Shown piece by piece: positions 20,281 to 31,833 of a DNA stretch of 64,000 nt. The notes below the pieces were generated by a model. That model ran no database searches. It was not told the origin of the DNA and saw only the letters and a list, made by a program, of their open reading frames with translations. Both the position numbers and the translations under genes were made by a program. The DNA is taken from contig OX578276.1 of the NCBI GenBank assembly GCA_951217055.1, forward strand, positions 36,294,205 to 36,358,204. The letters are read 5' to 3'. The stretch comes from Gerris lacustris (Eukaryota; Arthropoda; Insecta; Hemiptera; Gerridae). Numbering within the stretch: position 1 is the stretch's first letter; each line of letters opens with the position of its first letter.

Positions 20281-20706
20281 AGTAGAGTAGGGGTCTCTGT
20301 TTCGATCCCCCGAGGAGTCACAATGTTTTTTTATCGGTAATAACGAAAAGGTAAATTAAATTTGTTTCGTAAATCTGCATCCCCCTATCATAAGGTATTA
20401 GCATGCTTTTTTTTACAAATTTAGGATTAGCCGTTAGAGGGTGGTTGGGAGGGGGGACTTTTTTGGATATGTTTCGACATAAAAATTCAATGAAAAATTC
20501 AATTTTTAAAAATATTTGTAATGTTCTCATCAGTAACTTTCATTTAGTAACCCACTCAGTTTTGGCTCACTACGCATGTGCGCAAACAAAATTTGCAATT
20601 TATAAAAAGTGTGACTTTTTCGGGAAATTTTCATCGCCCTATAATTATGTTTTAGCATGAATTATTTCAAAATTTCAAATAATTCACTTCTCGATTCTAT
20701 AAATGA

Positions 20707-20744
20707 CTAGCCTTCCACCCCCCCCCCCCCGCGCTTCGCGCGGG
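20707..20744 (-). terminator. Helitron 3' terminal hairpin and CTAG end
   Basis: On the - strand CCCGCGCGAAGCGCGGG (20744-20728) forms a seven-pair hairpin with loop GAA, followed by a G run, TGGAAGG and the terminal CTAG (20710-20707) next to a host T. In Helitrons this structure signals the end of rolling-circle strand transfer. Confidence 0.8.
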
Positions 20745-21116
20745 TTTCATGCTTGGAATTGATGGGTATACTTCCTAGTGTTTATATACTGCATTATCTA
20801 GTTAGTCAAGCTATTAAATGAGTTTCGTTTTTCAGATCCATTGGTTTTAACGTACCTTAGTAATGACTGGGAAGTGAGGAACCATCCATGCAGTATAGCA
20901 ACTGTGCATATAAGTTTATACATATATATAAATATAAGTTTATGAAAAGATATACATTAATTGCTTAGAGGACTATTGATCTATTTGTAATTTTTAATTG
21001 GCAAGAGCCTAGCTAGGACGCTTGGTGATATATGACACTTAAGTTGCAAGTTATCGGTGGCAGAGGCGTATTATTTGAGGGAGTGGTATTTAGTATAGGC
21101 AGACTAAGGGGAGTTA

Positions 21117-22831
21117 TTACTGCAGAGCTTCGGTATAAACTACATTCGTTGTTCGACCACCTGGGACACAGAAAAACAGGCTTCTAGGTGACCTGACCCT
21201 TGAGCAAGCTATATAGAGCTGCCCGTGTGAGAAGCACCCCGTCTCGCTGAGGTCTATCCCTGCTGTAGAAAGAGTTTGGCCTTGGGACTTGTTGACAGTC
21301 ATAGCGAAACAGGGGCTGTCGGGAAACAGGAGACTCTGGAGAACTCAAACGGGTAGTTGCTCGGGACCAGCATCACAGCCGGTAAGAATATCGGCCTTTA
21401 TGATAAACCTGTGCAAGGCTCGTACCCTGAGTCTTGTTCCATTTCATATAGTTTGGGGGTGCTCAGGTTCCTGAGAAGCATGATAGGAGCTCCTACCTTA
21501 AGGGCCAACTCATGGGCAGGCAGTCCAGAAACTCTGTCAGATAGTGCACAGCGTCATCCTGGCTTAAAACTGTGTTTACTGACCGATAGATTCTTTCCCC
21601 GGCCTGGAAGAGTGTCCAGACCTTTTTGTTAATCAGGGCAGCCTGTTCGTTAGTGGGGGGTAAGGATTGCACGCTCACAGAACCACGAGTTTGGGAGAGA
21701 GGGGAGTTCTTCTGTCCCAGGGAACACACGGCCAATAAGGAGCTTTTGCGAATCGACCACCTTACCTTCACCTGGGAGGGATAGATACCAGGCCACCAGT
21801 TACCTCATAGGTGCCATCTCCAATTCTCATAAGGAGATCAGAAAACTCCTGAGCCCCGGTTCACCTCCAAGACGGACCCTCATGTTGATGGTGAGGGAGA
21901 GTCGTTGGATCTGAGACCACAGAACGGATCGTTTGAGGGAGGCGTTGATTTCATCTGCTCTGGTTCCTCTAGTAACGACAGGCAGCGTCTGTCGAAAGTC
22001 ACCCCAAAAATAAAACTGTAACCCCTCCCATACTTAAGTTGTTTATTCTGATGTCCTTCAAAGTATGGTCTAATGCCTCAATAACTCTCTTGTGGGGCAT
22101 GGTGCACTCATCCCATACAATAAGGGCACACTCCCTTGGCAAGTAAGTACTTGGGCCATTGATGGATTCCTTGATATAGAACAGACTGGAGTTTCCATAT
22201 GGTCGACATTAATTGGAATTATGAACATGGAGTGGGCCGTCCTGCGACCGGGCAACAGAGTGGCAGCTATACCTGATGACGCTACAGCCTAGGCAATTTT
22301 ACCTACACATCTCACTTGAGCCAGAATCATACTTATTAGAAAAGTCTTACCAGTACCCCAAGGGGCGTCGAAGAAGAAAATGTTATTCACACATGATTTA
22401 TTCAAACTTAAAAGAATTTTCCTGTATATCTCACTAAGCTCATTGCTTAACGTGGGGAGGTTCACTATTGCAATATTGGACAACTCTTGAATGTTTTAGT
22501 TTGTCTCTCTGGTGTACTCTATATTTCCTATATTTGTGGCGATTGGAGTACGTAGAATATACTGGTTTAATACCAGACCACCGATACGGGAGACTATCTC
22601 TTGTAGTAGAGTGAGGCATATTTTGTATAGATAAGCGCTTTCTATTGCAATAGCAGGATCTATTCTTCTGGCCTTCAAACAGTCTTTAGCCATGTGGTCT
22701 TGAAACTTCATCCACAGATCTAGAGGATTTGAAAGGCTACAGAATACCAAAAGGACGGCAAAGAGTTCTCTAAGGTTGCGAGATGTATTGGAGATAGAGG
22801 CTTCACTGAGAGCACCCTTTCCAGTGTGCAT
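21117..22831 (-). pseudogene. Helitron PIF1-like helicase domain, fragmented
   Basis: The Walker A motif DAPWGTGKTFLI lies at about 22400-22330. The C-terminal end of the helicase, VNKSQGQTLSTAGIDLSE, then GQLYIACSRVRSP and the final residues before the stop are at 21302-21117. Between them the frame is repeatedly broken, although pieces such as VQSLPPTNEQAALIN (near 21650) can be placed. In intact Helitrons this domain unwinds the donor strand after Rep nicking. Confidence 0.85.
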
Positions 22832-23611
22832 CGTCCTCTAGCAGACCAAGAGCCTGACAGGCTACCTGGAACGTGGGGTGCACTACGCCCCTTCTCAGAT
22901 TTTCGATGGAGGTTGGTCCACGGATAAAGTGTAGCAGGAGGCGGAGGTGGAACCACTCACTGGTGCTGTGATGAACAGTGTATACTCTGCCGGTGGTAGG
23001 GTCTCTCTTAACCCCTCCACTGACTGGCCGATCTTTCGCCTCGTAAACTGTCCTCTCTGCTTATTAAAAGTGTAGATGAAGGCAACTTCGTTGTACAACA
23101 ACGTCCTGCCAAACTCGCCGGTTTGGCAGTTTAAAAAATGCTGTCAAAGTGGCGTGCTTAGGGCTCTCTACTTGCCCTCTTGCGTTATCGGGTCTGAAAA
23201 ACACTTCTTTGCTCATTTTCCAGATGCACATCGAGATGAATAATAGAGGGGATCCTTTCGTGTATAGGGAAGGATTGTATACGCCACACCGCCTCCGACG
23301 TGCAAATATAGCGTCCACTCTGATACGTCTGAACCTCATCATGCTCGTTCCCCAATAAAAAGGTGGTCTTTATTTATTTCCAAACATACTTCATGGACTT
23401 AACGCTGCTACAGTATTCAATGTTTATGTGAGTTTTAAATGTCCGTGACAGCACAGGAGAATAAGGTACCACCCACCGGTTGTCCACTCGGACATACTCA
23501 CCACTTACTTCGGTTAGTGAGGCCACCATCCTGGGGAGCTCGCCTCCTGTTAGTTGGATACCCGTTATCCCCTGTCACTGTTTCTCTCACGAATGCTCTT
23601 GGGTACTTTTT

Positions 23612-25340
23612 TCAACACCGCCCTTCCTTCATACATGGGGACTGTTGGTTAAAGAGACCACATGGACCGTGCAACTTGTGAATTTTGACTATTTCGAACA
23701 GCTCTGGATCAACATGAGGGTCGGGAAGCTCTGCTTTAATTACTTGGTCAATGTAGTCAGGTCTAATTGGATCCTCCAACCAGAGAAGAATGTGGGCATG
23801 AGGAGACGCGTCTGCCATTCAACGGGATGCATGTAGCAGCGTATTGTCCCAAATTTTTTCCTTTGGTTAAAAGTGCCATAAAACATTTTAATTTTAAATA
23901 AAAAACTCGGGAGACAATGTCATGACGGTCCTACGCGGTCTGGCCATTCGATAAAATATCCTTTATTTCCTGCCACTTAGGGTTCGTCGTAATAGTAATA
24001 AATAATGCAGGGCGGCCAAACTTTCGCACATTCTTCCCCCTTAGCTTTCTGGTTAGATCTAATATTCAACAGGCGCTCACTCTCTATCTTTGCGAACATA
24101 TCCACCAGAAACTGATTAAAATGCTGTCTAAATTGAAGGAGCGGTTTGGAAATATTGCGTCTTATCATCAAGCGGTAAGCATAAAAATTCACACGCGGAG
24201 GTCTTCTCATTAGTAGGTAGAGCAGTATTGGGGTCTACATGTAAAATCAGAAAGTTGTACCCGTCCTCGCCATGACAGAACATAAGAGGGTATTGGAGAG
24301 CGTCGTAGGAACGGTGAGTGTCACAGATCCTACTTATACCCACCCTCTGCTCTGGTTCGAAGAACAATGTCCCTCCGGTCACTGAGCTCTCCCACCATAA
24401 GGATGGCTACCTCGTTGGAAGTAGGCTCGTTGTACCGTCGAGCGTGCCCGGCAGCTGGCCTGCGGTCAGCCCTTATCACTATCTTATAGTCCTCATAGTC
24501 TGGCGCGGTCTCGATAGTCGCCTTAAAATCATTAATGTACGAATTATGCTCATGAAGCCTATAGACTGCTGGTCTTGGATTAGGTTCCGATCAATATCGC
24601 TAAAAAGAGAGACTCTCCGATTGACCTGTGAATGATAGTCACTAATAAAATATATCTGGAGAAAAGATGCCGGTTGGTCACGTGGAGGCAATAGAGAGCC
24701 GATTAAATGGTAAATCTGTCCCTGCACCTTAAAAGAATGTAGCCTGCTTCGCGGACCTCATTGGCCTCAAATGAGGACATTTGAAAGGCATTGTTGTAGG
24801 CTCGGATGTTGTTTAGAAAAGAGCGAGACTGAGCCGAGTCCACGTACAAAAGAGATCGGAGGGGCTCTGGGGGATTTGGGATGGGTGGTAGTACAACCTT
24901 TCCCGAACTACAGCATATCCCCTTGGGCTCCCCCTTTCATGTGACGGCCTGACAGTGACACACAGAGTCCATTGTCCCAATATTGGCCGCCCCCTGAAAG
25001 TAGTCTATGAAAGGATCGTAGGAAAACCCGCTGTTAACCTTGCATCTACGCATTATCATGGCCTTTCTTACGTGTCGTGCCCTCTCGTCAGCAAGTTTTT
25101 GCTGCCTCTCGGCGTCACTTTCAGTCTATCAGAGTCCGCCGCTAGTCGAGCAGCCCTATCTTCTTTGGTTTCAATCACCCAAACTGCTTCGATCCGGCCC
25201 GCCTCCAGGCTCATAGTGTGAAGGTCATCAGTTAACTGGTATCTCTCACATTGCTTTGTCAGCCGAGTTTCTCTTGCCTCCTTAGTTTCATTTTTTCTCA
25301 TCAAGGCATGTTTCACTTTATCTTTCTCCAGTCTAGCCAC
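23612..25340 (-). pseudogene. Helitron N-terminal and Rep region, fragmented
   Basis: Several Helitron signatures are present in the right order on the - strand. They are a charged REARLxxxxER-type region (ETKEARETRLTKQCERYQ, 25340-25068), GQIYHLIGSLLPP with FLQIYF (24727-24600), CDTHRSYDALQYPLMFCHG with EDGYNFLI (24330-24230), and the Rep-associated SPHAHILLWLEDPIRP with KLHGPCG (23800-23620). Stops and frame changes separate them. In the live protein this region carries the HUH nuclease that nicks and joins DNA. Confidence 0.85.
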
Positions 25341-25494
25341 CTTTTATGCCTTTGTTTCGTTTTCTCTAATGAGAGAACGACACTCCCTTTTTCTCGAAAG
25401 TCTGGCCTCCAGTCTAGTTACCCTCTCGGTATTTGACTGTCAAGCCTCGTAACGTGGGTGCTTGTCTTGAATCTTTAAGGAAGATCCTCTAGAC

Positions 25495-26268
25495 CAGGGG
25501 TTCTCAACCTTTCAGGCTCTGTGTCTCCCTTTGTACACTCATGGGAGGTCGCCCCCCCCCCCCCCCCCATATTTGGTCAATACATGTAGCACAATAGGAA
25601 TATGAAACTGAAGCTGGTTAGGTTAGCATCTGTAAATTTGCTGTACATTTGTTTGATCTTCTTGTCTTGAAGTCATAAAAAAAAAAAAAAAAAAAAAATC
25701 TAGCAAGCATATTACCTCTGGAAAACCAATGAACTTCTTAGTGAAAAAGAAGACTTTCTTGGTCACTATTCAATTCTTGACACAACGCCTCAAAGAGTCT
25801 AGTAATCAAAGCGCTGGATTTAACATGGTTTACTATTTTAATTGCTATGTTGAGTAATTCAGGTAAAGTCTGACATGATAAAGCTTGTCTGTGAATGATA
25901 AAGTCCAATGAAGGTCATTAGCAGCTAAAAAAGTACGAAGAGCAGAAAATATATCAACCGCTTTAGTTGTCGTTTCGAGATATTTGGTAAACAATATTTT
26001 CTCCTGAGGAATAACCATTCTCACGCTCTTAGTGTTGCCTGTCAATTATCGTGTTATTACAGTAATTGTGTGTTCGAGTACAAAGTACAAAAAAAATACG
26101 ATAATTTTGAAAATATATACCACAAACTAAATTTAAATAGTAGTATTAAGTAGTAAATTTAAACTTTTTAACATTTTTTAATAAACTCACGCCTCCGTTT
26201 AAATTCGTCTACCCCCCCCCCCCCCCCCCCCCCCAGGGGGGCCAGCCAGCAGTGGTTGAGAACCACTG
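25495..26268. mobile_element. hAT element (774 bp) with 8-bp TSD, inserted in the Helitron
   Basis: The left end CAGGGGTTCTCAACC and right end GGTTGAGAACCACTG are inverted. CTCTAGAC occurs exactly at 25487-25494 and 26269-26276. It carries a hAT transposase fragment and long C runs near both ends (25551-25568 and about 26213-26234). It is an internally deleted copy that is younger than the Helitron. Confidence 0.92.
25845..26045 (-). pseudogene. hAT transposase fragment (ZBED5/Charlie-like)
   Basis: A 66-codon frame. RMVIPQEKILFTKYLETTTK followed by AVDIF and the FLAANDLHW stretch resembles the region before the DGA/SMTG motif in hAT transposases related to ZBED5. The part with the following catalytic Asp is absent. 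It sits within the hAT element with target duplications described above. Confidence 0.65.
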
Positions 26269-26363
26269 CTCTAGACTTAGTCATGAGCCTCTGTTTCTCT
26301 TCCGCTTCTGCGCTTCATATTTTGACCTCGTTGATCTTGAAATAGTGATCTTTTAGGTGGCAT

Positions 26364-27960
26364 TTTAAATTAAAATTATGTTTAAAATAATGATGGAATT
26401 TAATTAAAAATTTAAATACAAAATAAAAAATGAAGAAATAAATACAGTCAAACCAATAGAATTAACCAAATTAAGAAGAGAAGTAAATAAAAGAGTAAAA
26501 AGCCAATAAAATATGATATAGCCAATAAAGCTAATACACGTAAAAGTAAATAAATAAGATGAAAAATAGACTGCCAATTAGTGTGGCACACAGCTTCCTC
26601 TTATCCTATTCACGTACTACATTGATTTTATGCTTTTACAAACCATTATTGTCTAAAAAAAAAAATAAAAAAATTGGAGAATATTGTTTTTAATTTTACC
26701 CCCTCAAAACTAGAAATAACACAAAATAGAACGTAACACAATTTAATCTACTATTCAAGAGCTTTTCAACGATATGCATCATATTATTAAAGATTAACTT
26801 TGACATTTGTACCCCTGTACTTTGAGGTACTAAAATTATATTTTAAAAAAACAAACAATACAAAAGGGCATTAATTAAACTAATAAATAAATATAAATAA
26901 GAAACCTAATAACAAAAAAAATATTTAAACCCTTTAACCTACAACAAAATTAAAAATCAGTACAAAAGTACGTGTACAAATTATTTTAAAAATAAACCAA
27001 TAAAATAGCTTTAATGTACATATCAAGGCCTTTCAAATGATATACGACACAATATTAAAAATCAAAAAAAGTGACCACGTGACACGGCACACGGGAAAAA
27101 GATTACTCTCATGTTCTCAGCAAATAGGATGAACTAATGAAATAAAATATAATCAATTTATAGAGCAGTAGTGTAAGATTTAAGCGCCTCAATCAGAAAT
27201 AAAATCGGTCAACTATTATAGAAACAATGGCTATTCTAAGACAAAAAGGAAAAAAATAAAACCAAAAAAATACCAAAATTATCACCATCTAAGGCATAAC
27301 CGATGATGATACGACAAAAAGTCTTAAGACCAAAGTTGTAGATCTTTTAAAATCAGTTACGCTGGTGCTATCCGTTTTCCAATACGACTTACCGTTTAGC
27401 CGGTAAGTCCAGCTTAAAAAATACAGCTTAAAAATCAAGTCGGCCATTTTTATCTTTTTTAAGGGGGGAAGGAGGGGGAAAAGTGAACTTTGTATAATTA
27501 TTTTGGTTCACAATATGGACGTTGCGCGTCGAATGGCGCAAACCACAAGTCTCTAGCTCTTCTGGAAGTGGGTAAACATTCATATCAGTCAGTTAGTCAG
27601 TTAGCCATGCGGCTTTATAGTACATAGACATATTAATTTAGCACGATTTAAAGTGCGCAGACGGTTGAAATTAGGACGGTGCTATCTCCAGGCTACTTTC
27701 GACAAACCATAAAAATTTCATAATAATCAGATGATTACTTTTTATTGATTTTGATTTTTTTAAAAATTAAAAAAAAATAAATTAAAATAAATTAAAAATT
27801 TTTTAAAAATTGATTTTTTTTTTTTTTTTATAGCTGTAAATAAATGTATGTTTGTGAGCATGGGGAAGATAAAGAAATAAGCGCAGAAGGTTGAAATTTA
27901 TATGGGACCAACAATGGGCTAAGTATTACCTACTAACTAAATTTCATTAAAATCGGACAA
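26364..27960. other. AT-rich repeat mosaic without genes
   Basis: It contains copies of a SINE-like body with the string CTGCCAATTAGTGTGGCACA near 26568 (shared with 31349) and A-rich repeats with AAATACAGTCAAA (shared with 31990). No coding region was recognised. Confidence 0.5.
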
Positions 27961-27964
27961 GTAG

Positions 27965-28139
27965 TTTTTAAGATATGGTGGTTCGCAAATATTGAGCGAC
28001 AGACCGACAGACAGACACGGGACCAAAAATGTTCCCTTATGTCTGAAACGGATTTCTGTCTTGGAATTTTTGAAATCGGAGATATCAAATATTTTTGTTC
28101 TTCAGAACGATCACATAGCTTCCGTTACCTTCGGTAAGC
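27965..28139 (+). repeat. Dispersed repeat B, copy 3 (3'-truncated)
   Basis: It shares GACAGACAGACACGG, TCCCTTATGTCTGAAACGGA and CACATAGCTTCCGTTACC with the other copies, but stops within the terminal hairpin: the outer 3' arm CGGAAGC is missing. Confidence 0.7.
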
Positions 28140-28380
28140 AAAAATAATTAAAACAAGAGTATATAACGAAAGAGAAGAAAAATAAAATGACTTGTGGTGT
28201 CGCCGGACACCCGGTAGGAACGAAGTTCCTTACGCTTTTCATTAAATATAAATTAAAAAATCACACTGCTAAGTTATAGGATACTAACTACCTATACATG
28301 GCGGAGTTAAATCGATATTAGAACATAAGATATCGGAAAAACGTTGTTTTCTCTAAAAGGTTTAGGCCCGCTTTAATAAA

Positions 28381-28467
28381 TTTAGCGATCTTTAACACTT
28401 CATAGCGGTGTCGGTGTTAATTTTACTAAAAAAAAAAAAATTACAAAAGTTGTTTGTCTCATTGATA
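28381..28467 (+). repeat. Left half of a repeat split by the X element
   Basis: GATCTTTAACACTTCATAGC to GTCTCATTGATA matches 31473-31530. The continuation ATAGATGAAG resumes at 30858, beyond the inserted element. Confidence 0.75.
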
Positions 28468-28841
28468 GGCCAATATGTAGGTAGCCTGAGAAGGGTCCAG
28501 CTTACATTAATTAGGGTAAAATATTTATTAGGGTAAGTATTGTTTTGTATAGTAAGAGCAGCATGAAACCAAGTTTGCGACCTTAAAAGCCCTGGGGACA
28601 ATATTTGGCAGGTGAAAAACCTCACAATTTTGGCACTGTTTTCAGTTTTTTTAATATAACTTTTAAATGGCACCGACATCAGAAAATTATATTCTTTCCG
28701 AAATGATAGGAGAAACAATTCCCAACAAAATGCACTAGTCAAACTTAATTTTATGTTATCCTAACCCATTTCTACAGGACTTTTGTACGAAATTTTGTAA
28801 AATGCAGGATTTTACTCATTTTGACATTTATATAATCGTTT

Positions 28842-29741
28842 ATGTTCCCTTATGTCCATTTAGCAAGCGCGCTATCGTTTAAGCCTCTTCCACCAGCCAG
28901 ACCGTCTTTAACTTTACAGGACCTCATGAACTTCCGTTCCATGGTCATATCAGACCAAATACCACTCCAAAACTTTTCACTACGTCTTATTGTAAAATAC
29001 CCTCCTCTGGTAAAACGGTCGAATTCAATCGGGTCCATCTTTTCTTCCAGGGTGTTCATATCTTGAACATAAAGGTGGGCACTTTTCGCATATGGCAAGT
29101 GACCTGCTGCGTGGAAAAAAGGTAACATTTTTTGAGTCGTGACCAAAGTTTCCAGTCACCCATCTTCTTAGCTTCAATAAATTGCTTTAGGAGAGTTACC
29201 ATTTGGAAATATTGAACCCACAGTTTTGAGATAGGTCCTCTTTTTTCAAGGGATTCCAAGCCATTATAAAATTGTTAGGACGTCATAATTAGTTTCGAGG
29301 ATTAGTGATTTGTCTGCTTTCAGCAGCCTTTCTGTCACAACTCTCTCTTCATCAGTCAGGTAAACAAGAAGCTAGAATATTATGAACGAGTATATGTCCT
29401 CTTACAGCTCGCCCATAAGCATGACCGGTAAGGATTTTGTCTACACAGTTTGGTACATAAATAACGGACAATAAATCTATCAATCCACTGCCTGCCATAA
29501 TGGTCCCAATACATCCCATAAAAGACATTAAGAGATGGAACCCTCCAATTCTAACAATTACATTTTGTAAATCAGGGTCTCGACTGTGAACTATATCCAT
29601 AGCCTTCAAATACAATGGATGGTCAAAGGTCACCACACAATTCTTTTGTCCGATTTCTTGACATTTATCTACTGCTAACCGAAGAGAAGTGTACACTGTG
29701 TCACTGTTTAAAGGTGGAACATTGATTAATAGGAGATACAA
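28842..29741 (-). pseudogene. Conserved protein of unknown function, fragmented, inside element X
   Basis: Three frames on the - strand read as one broken protein. The first (29741-29352) has NVPPLNSDTVYTSLRLAVDK, VVTFDHPLYLKAMDI, RIGGFHLLMSFMGCIG and ILTGHAYGRAVRGH. The second (29259-29056) has RGPISKLWVQYFQMV and LLKQFIEAKKMGDW. The third (29146-28850) has KMLPFFHAAGHLPYAKSAH and SEKFWSGIWSDMTMERKFM. From memory, near-identical motifs in this order occur in many arthropod and other invertebrate predicted proteins annotated only as uncharacterised. Position between long inverted repeats suggests it is the transposase or an essential protein of a DNA transposon. Whether the Asp of VTFDHP is catalytic is speculation. 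Confidence 0.65.
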
Positions 29742-29999
29742 TATTAATTATAAATTATACAATAATAATAATAAAACAGTAACAAAATCGAGTGTAAAAT
29801 CTTGCATTTTACAAAATTTCGTCAAACTTTAAAGTCCTGTAGAAATGGGTTAGGATAACATGAAAGTAAGTTTAACTAGTGAATTTTGTAGGGAATTTTG
29901 TCTACTTTCATTTCGGAGAGAATGCAACATTCTGATTTCGATGTCGATTATGAGTTATATTAAAATAAATTGGTAAGGCGTGAAGTCTCACGTAAAAAG

Positions 30000-30670
30000 G
30001 GTTTCGTTGGTATTGTGAACACAAAATTAGTAAGGGGGGAGGGGAGAAAAGTTTTGATTTTTTTTCACAAAATAACGCGCAAAATTAAACGTTAACAACA
30101 AGTGTCATACATTTTTGTAATCTACTCTTCAATACCTTTCATTTGATACCCCACTCAAAATTTAAAAAAAAAAAATTTCGAGTGACATGAATTATCCGCC
30201 ATCTTGGATTTCCAGTAAATCAGATCAAATTGCTAATCTGATTTTTTCTATGGCCCAGCAGCCCACACATTTTGCATATTTCTATATTTTTAGTAACAGC
30301 GGAAATACGATTTTGGGGGGGGGGGGGGACACGCAAAATTTCGATGTTTTTTGACAAAATGGCGCCGAAAATTAAGCACTCTCCCTAAGTGGTATATATA
30401 TTACTAATCTACTCTTCAATACCTTTCATTTGATACCCCATTCAAAATTTAAAAAAAAAAAATTTCGCGACCGCAAATTATCCGCTATTTTTAATTTGAG
30501 CAGCTGATAATACTGAGTTCGCTATATTTTTCCTGTGTGCGGGTCAAAACGATATTTTATACTGGAAAGTTTCACGTTTTTATCTCGTTTGGTTCTAAAG
30601 TTATTGGAACCGTACAGAGTGACAGACAGACACAGGAACGAAACTATAAGGGTTTCTTTTTTTTGGTTTT
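30000..30670. repeat. Insertion within the right arm of element X
   Basis: It is bounded by GGGTTTCGTTGGTA and the near-inverse TACCAACGAAATCC. It holds two direct copies of a block containing ACCTTTCATTTGATACCCCA (near 30130 and 30420) and a run of 11 G near 30318. No gene was recognised. Confidence 0.5.
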
Positions 30671-30857
30671 ACCAACGAAATCCAAAAAACTGTAAAAAGT
30701 GCCAAAAGTTCGTGGTTTTTCGCCTACCAAAAGTTGTCCCTAGGGCTTTCGAGGTCGCAAACTTGCGTTCATGCTCCTCTTACTGTACAAAACAATCCTA
30801 AAAAATAAAATCTTTTACCCTAATCAATGTAAGCTAGAATGTATATATATATTGGCC

Positions 30858-31140
30858 ATAGATGAAGTAAGATTTTTTCCTGTCCTATAACATTCCAATT
30901 TTACATTTGAAGTGCACGTTGACGTGAGCGTTGCGCAGGAATGCTTGGGCGGATGACATTGTCCAACGAACTCGTCCTGCGCAATGGTAAAATGAACATG
31001 AGTACCGAATTTCAACTAAATCGGTCATCTTTTACTCAAGTTATCGTCATCGGTCGATTTCGTGACAGTTGGTTTAGTGGCGGTCGTTTTTTTAGGATTC
31101 ACTCCCGGGCTTCAGACACTGTAACGTGACATAAGGAACT
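30858..31140 (+). repeat. Right half of the split repeat, with repeat B 5' part
   Basis: ATAGATGAAGTAAGATTTTTTCC continues the sequence broken at 28467. It is followed by TTGTCCAACGAACTCGTCCT and other repeat B blocks, but without the terminal hairpin. Confidence 0.65.
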
Positions 31141-31306
31141 TTGTTCCAAAATCCAGTCGAAACTAAGTAATCTATGTATAATAAAATGAAATATTAATAA
31201 ATAGCAGTATTCGATTAAACCAAGTAAATGAATGAGAAATAATATTAAAAATATTAGCGCAGTCAATACCAGAATTAAATAAAAAGAAGCCAAGTCAAAA
31301 CCAAGT

Positions 31307-31308
<2 letters not shown>

Positions 31309-31347
<39 letters not shown>
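31309..31347 (+). repeat. Poly(A) run ahead of a SINE-like body
   Basis: A long uninterrupted A run is followed by CTGCCAATTAGTGTGGCACA, also seen near 26568. It may be the tail of a retroposed sequence. Confidence 0.6.
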
Positions 31348-31349
<2 letters not shown>

Positions 31350-31472
31350 GCCAATTAGTGTGGCACATAGCTTCCTCGCATCCTATCATGTACTTTATTG
31401 TTATATTAACATTAACGTTATATTACTTTATTGTTATATTGTTTACTGTGTAAAAACTATTAATAGTTTTTA

Positions 31473-31560
31473 GTGATCTTTAACACTCAAAGCGGTGCCG
31501 CTGTTGGTTTTACTAAAAAAAAATGTTTGTCATTGAATAGATGAAGTTTGATTTTTTTCC
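31473..31560 (+). repeat. Uninterrupted copy of the element X target site
   Basis: GATCTTTAACACTCAAAGC to TTGAATAGATGAAGTTTG runs straight through the point at which the related copy at 28467/30858 is interrupted by element X. It serves as an empty-site reference. Confidence 0.75.
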
Positions 31561-31833
31561 CGACCTAAAATTCCAATTTTAAATTTGAAGTACATGTTTA
31601 CGCAAGCGTAGCGCGTGACCGCTTGAACGGATAACGTTGTCCAACGAACTCGCCTGGGCATTGGTAAAATAAACCTGTCTACAGACAGACAGACAGACAC
31701 GGAACCAAAAATGTCCTCTGATGTCTGAAACGGATTTTTGTCTTGGAATTTTTAAAATCGGAGACAGAAAACTTTTTTCGTTCTCAAAAGTGAACACAAT
31801 GCTTCCGTTACCTTCGGTAAGCTCGGAAGCAAT
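31561..31833 (+). repeat. Dispersed repeat B, copy 4
   Basis: It continues directly from the preceding block, so the two may be one repeat. The CAGACAGACAGACAGACACGG stretch and the terminal nested hairpin (31801-31830) are complete. Confidence 0.75.

Larger units (their letters stand above)
20707..26363 (-). mobile_element. Decayed autonomous Helitron
   Basis: Rolling-circle transposon remnant on the - strand. The coding start (Met-Pro-Pro-Lys-Arg) is at 26363. Fragments of the Helitron N-terminal region, the Rep nuclease and the PIF1-type helicase follow in order down to the stop near 21117. The 3' end is at 20707 (CTAG, followed by T on the - strand) with a hairpin just inside. A hAT element (25495-26268) is inserted in the N-terminal coding part. 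Numerous frameshifts make it inactive. The 5' end (expected TC) was not located. Confidence 0.85.
25341..26363 (-). pseudogene. Helitron coding start, split by a hAT element
   Basis: From the ATG at 26363-26361 the frame reads MPPKRSLFQDQRGQNMKRRS, then degenerates. It resumes on the other side of the hAT insertion (25494 downward) with charged sequence leading into the REARL-type repeats. Confidence 0.6.
28468..30857. mobile_element. Long-TIR element X (2390 bp) enclosing a conserved unknown protein
   Basis: The ends are GGCCAATAT and ATATTGGCC. The left arm (28468 to about 28815) matches in reverse the right arm (30857 to about 30690 and about 29990 to 29790); the right arm is itself interrupted by another insertion at about 30000-30670. 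ATA directly flanks both ends, consistent with a 3-bp target duplication. The undisturbed target is seen in a related repeat copy at 31473-31560. The interior (28830-29745) encodes a broken protein of a widespread uncharacterised family. I cannot assign it to a known superfamily. Confidence 0.75.
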
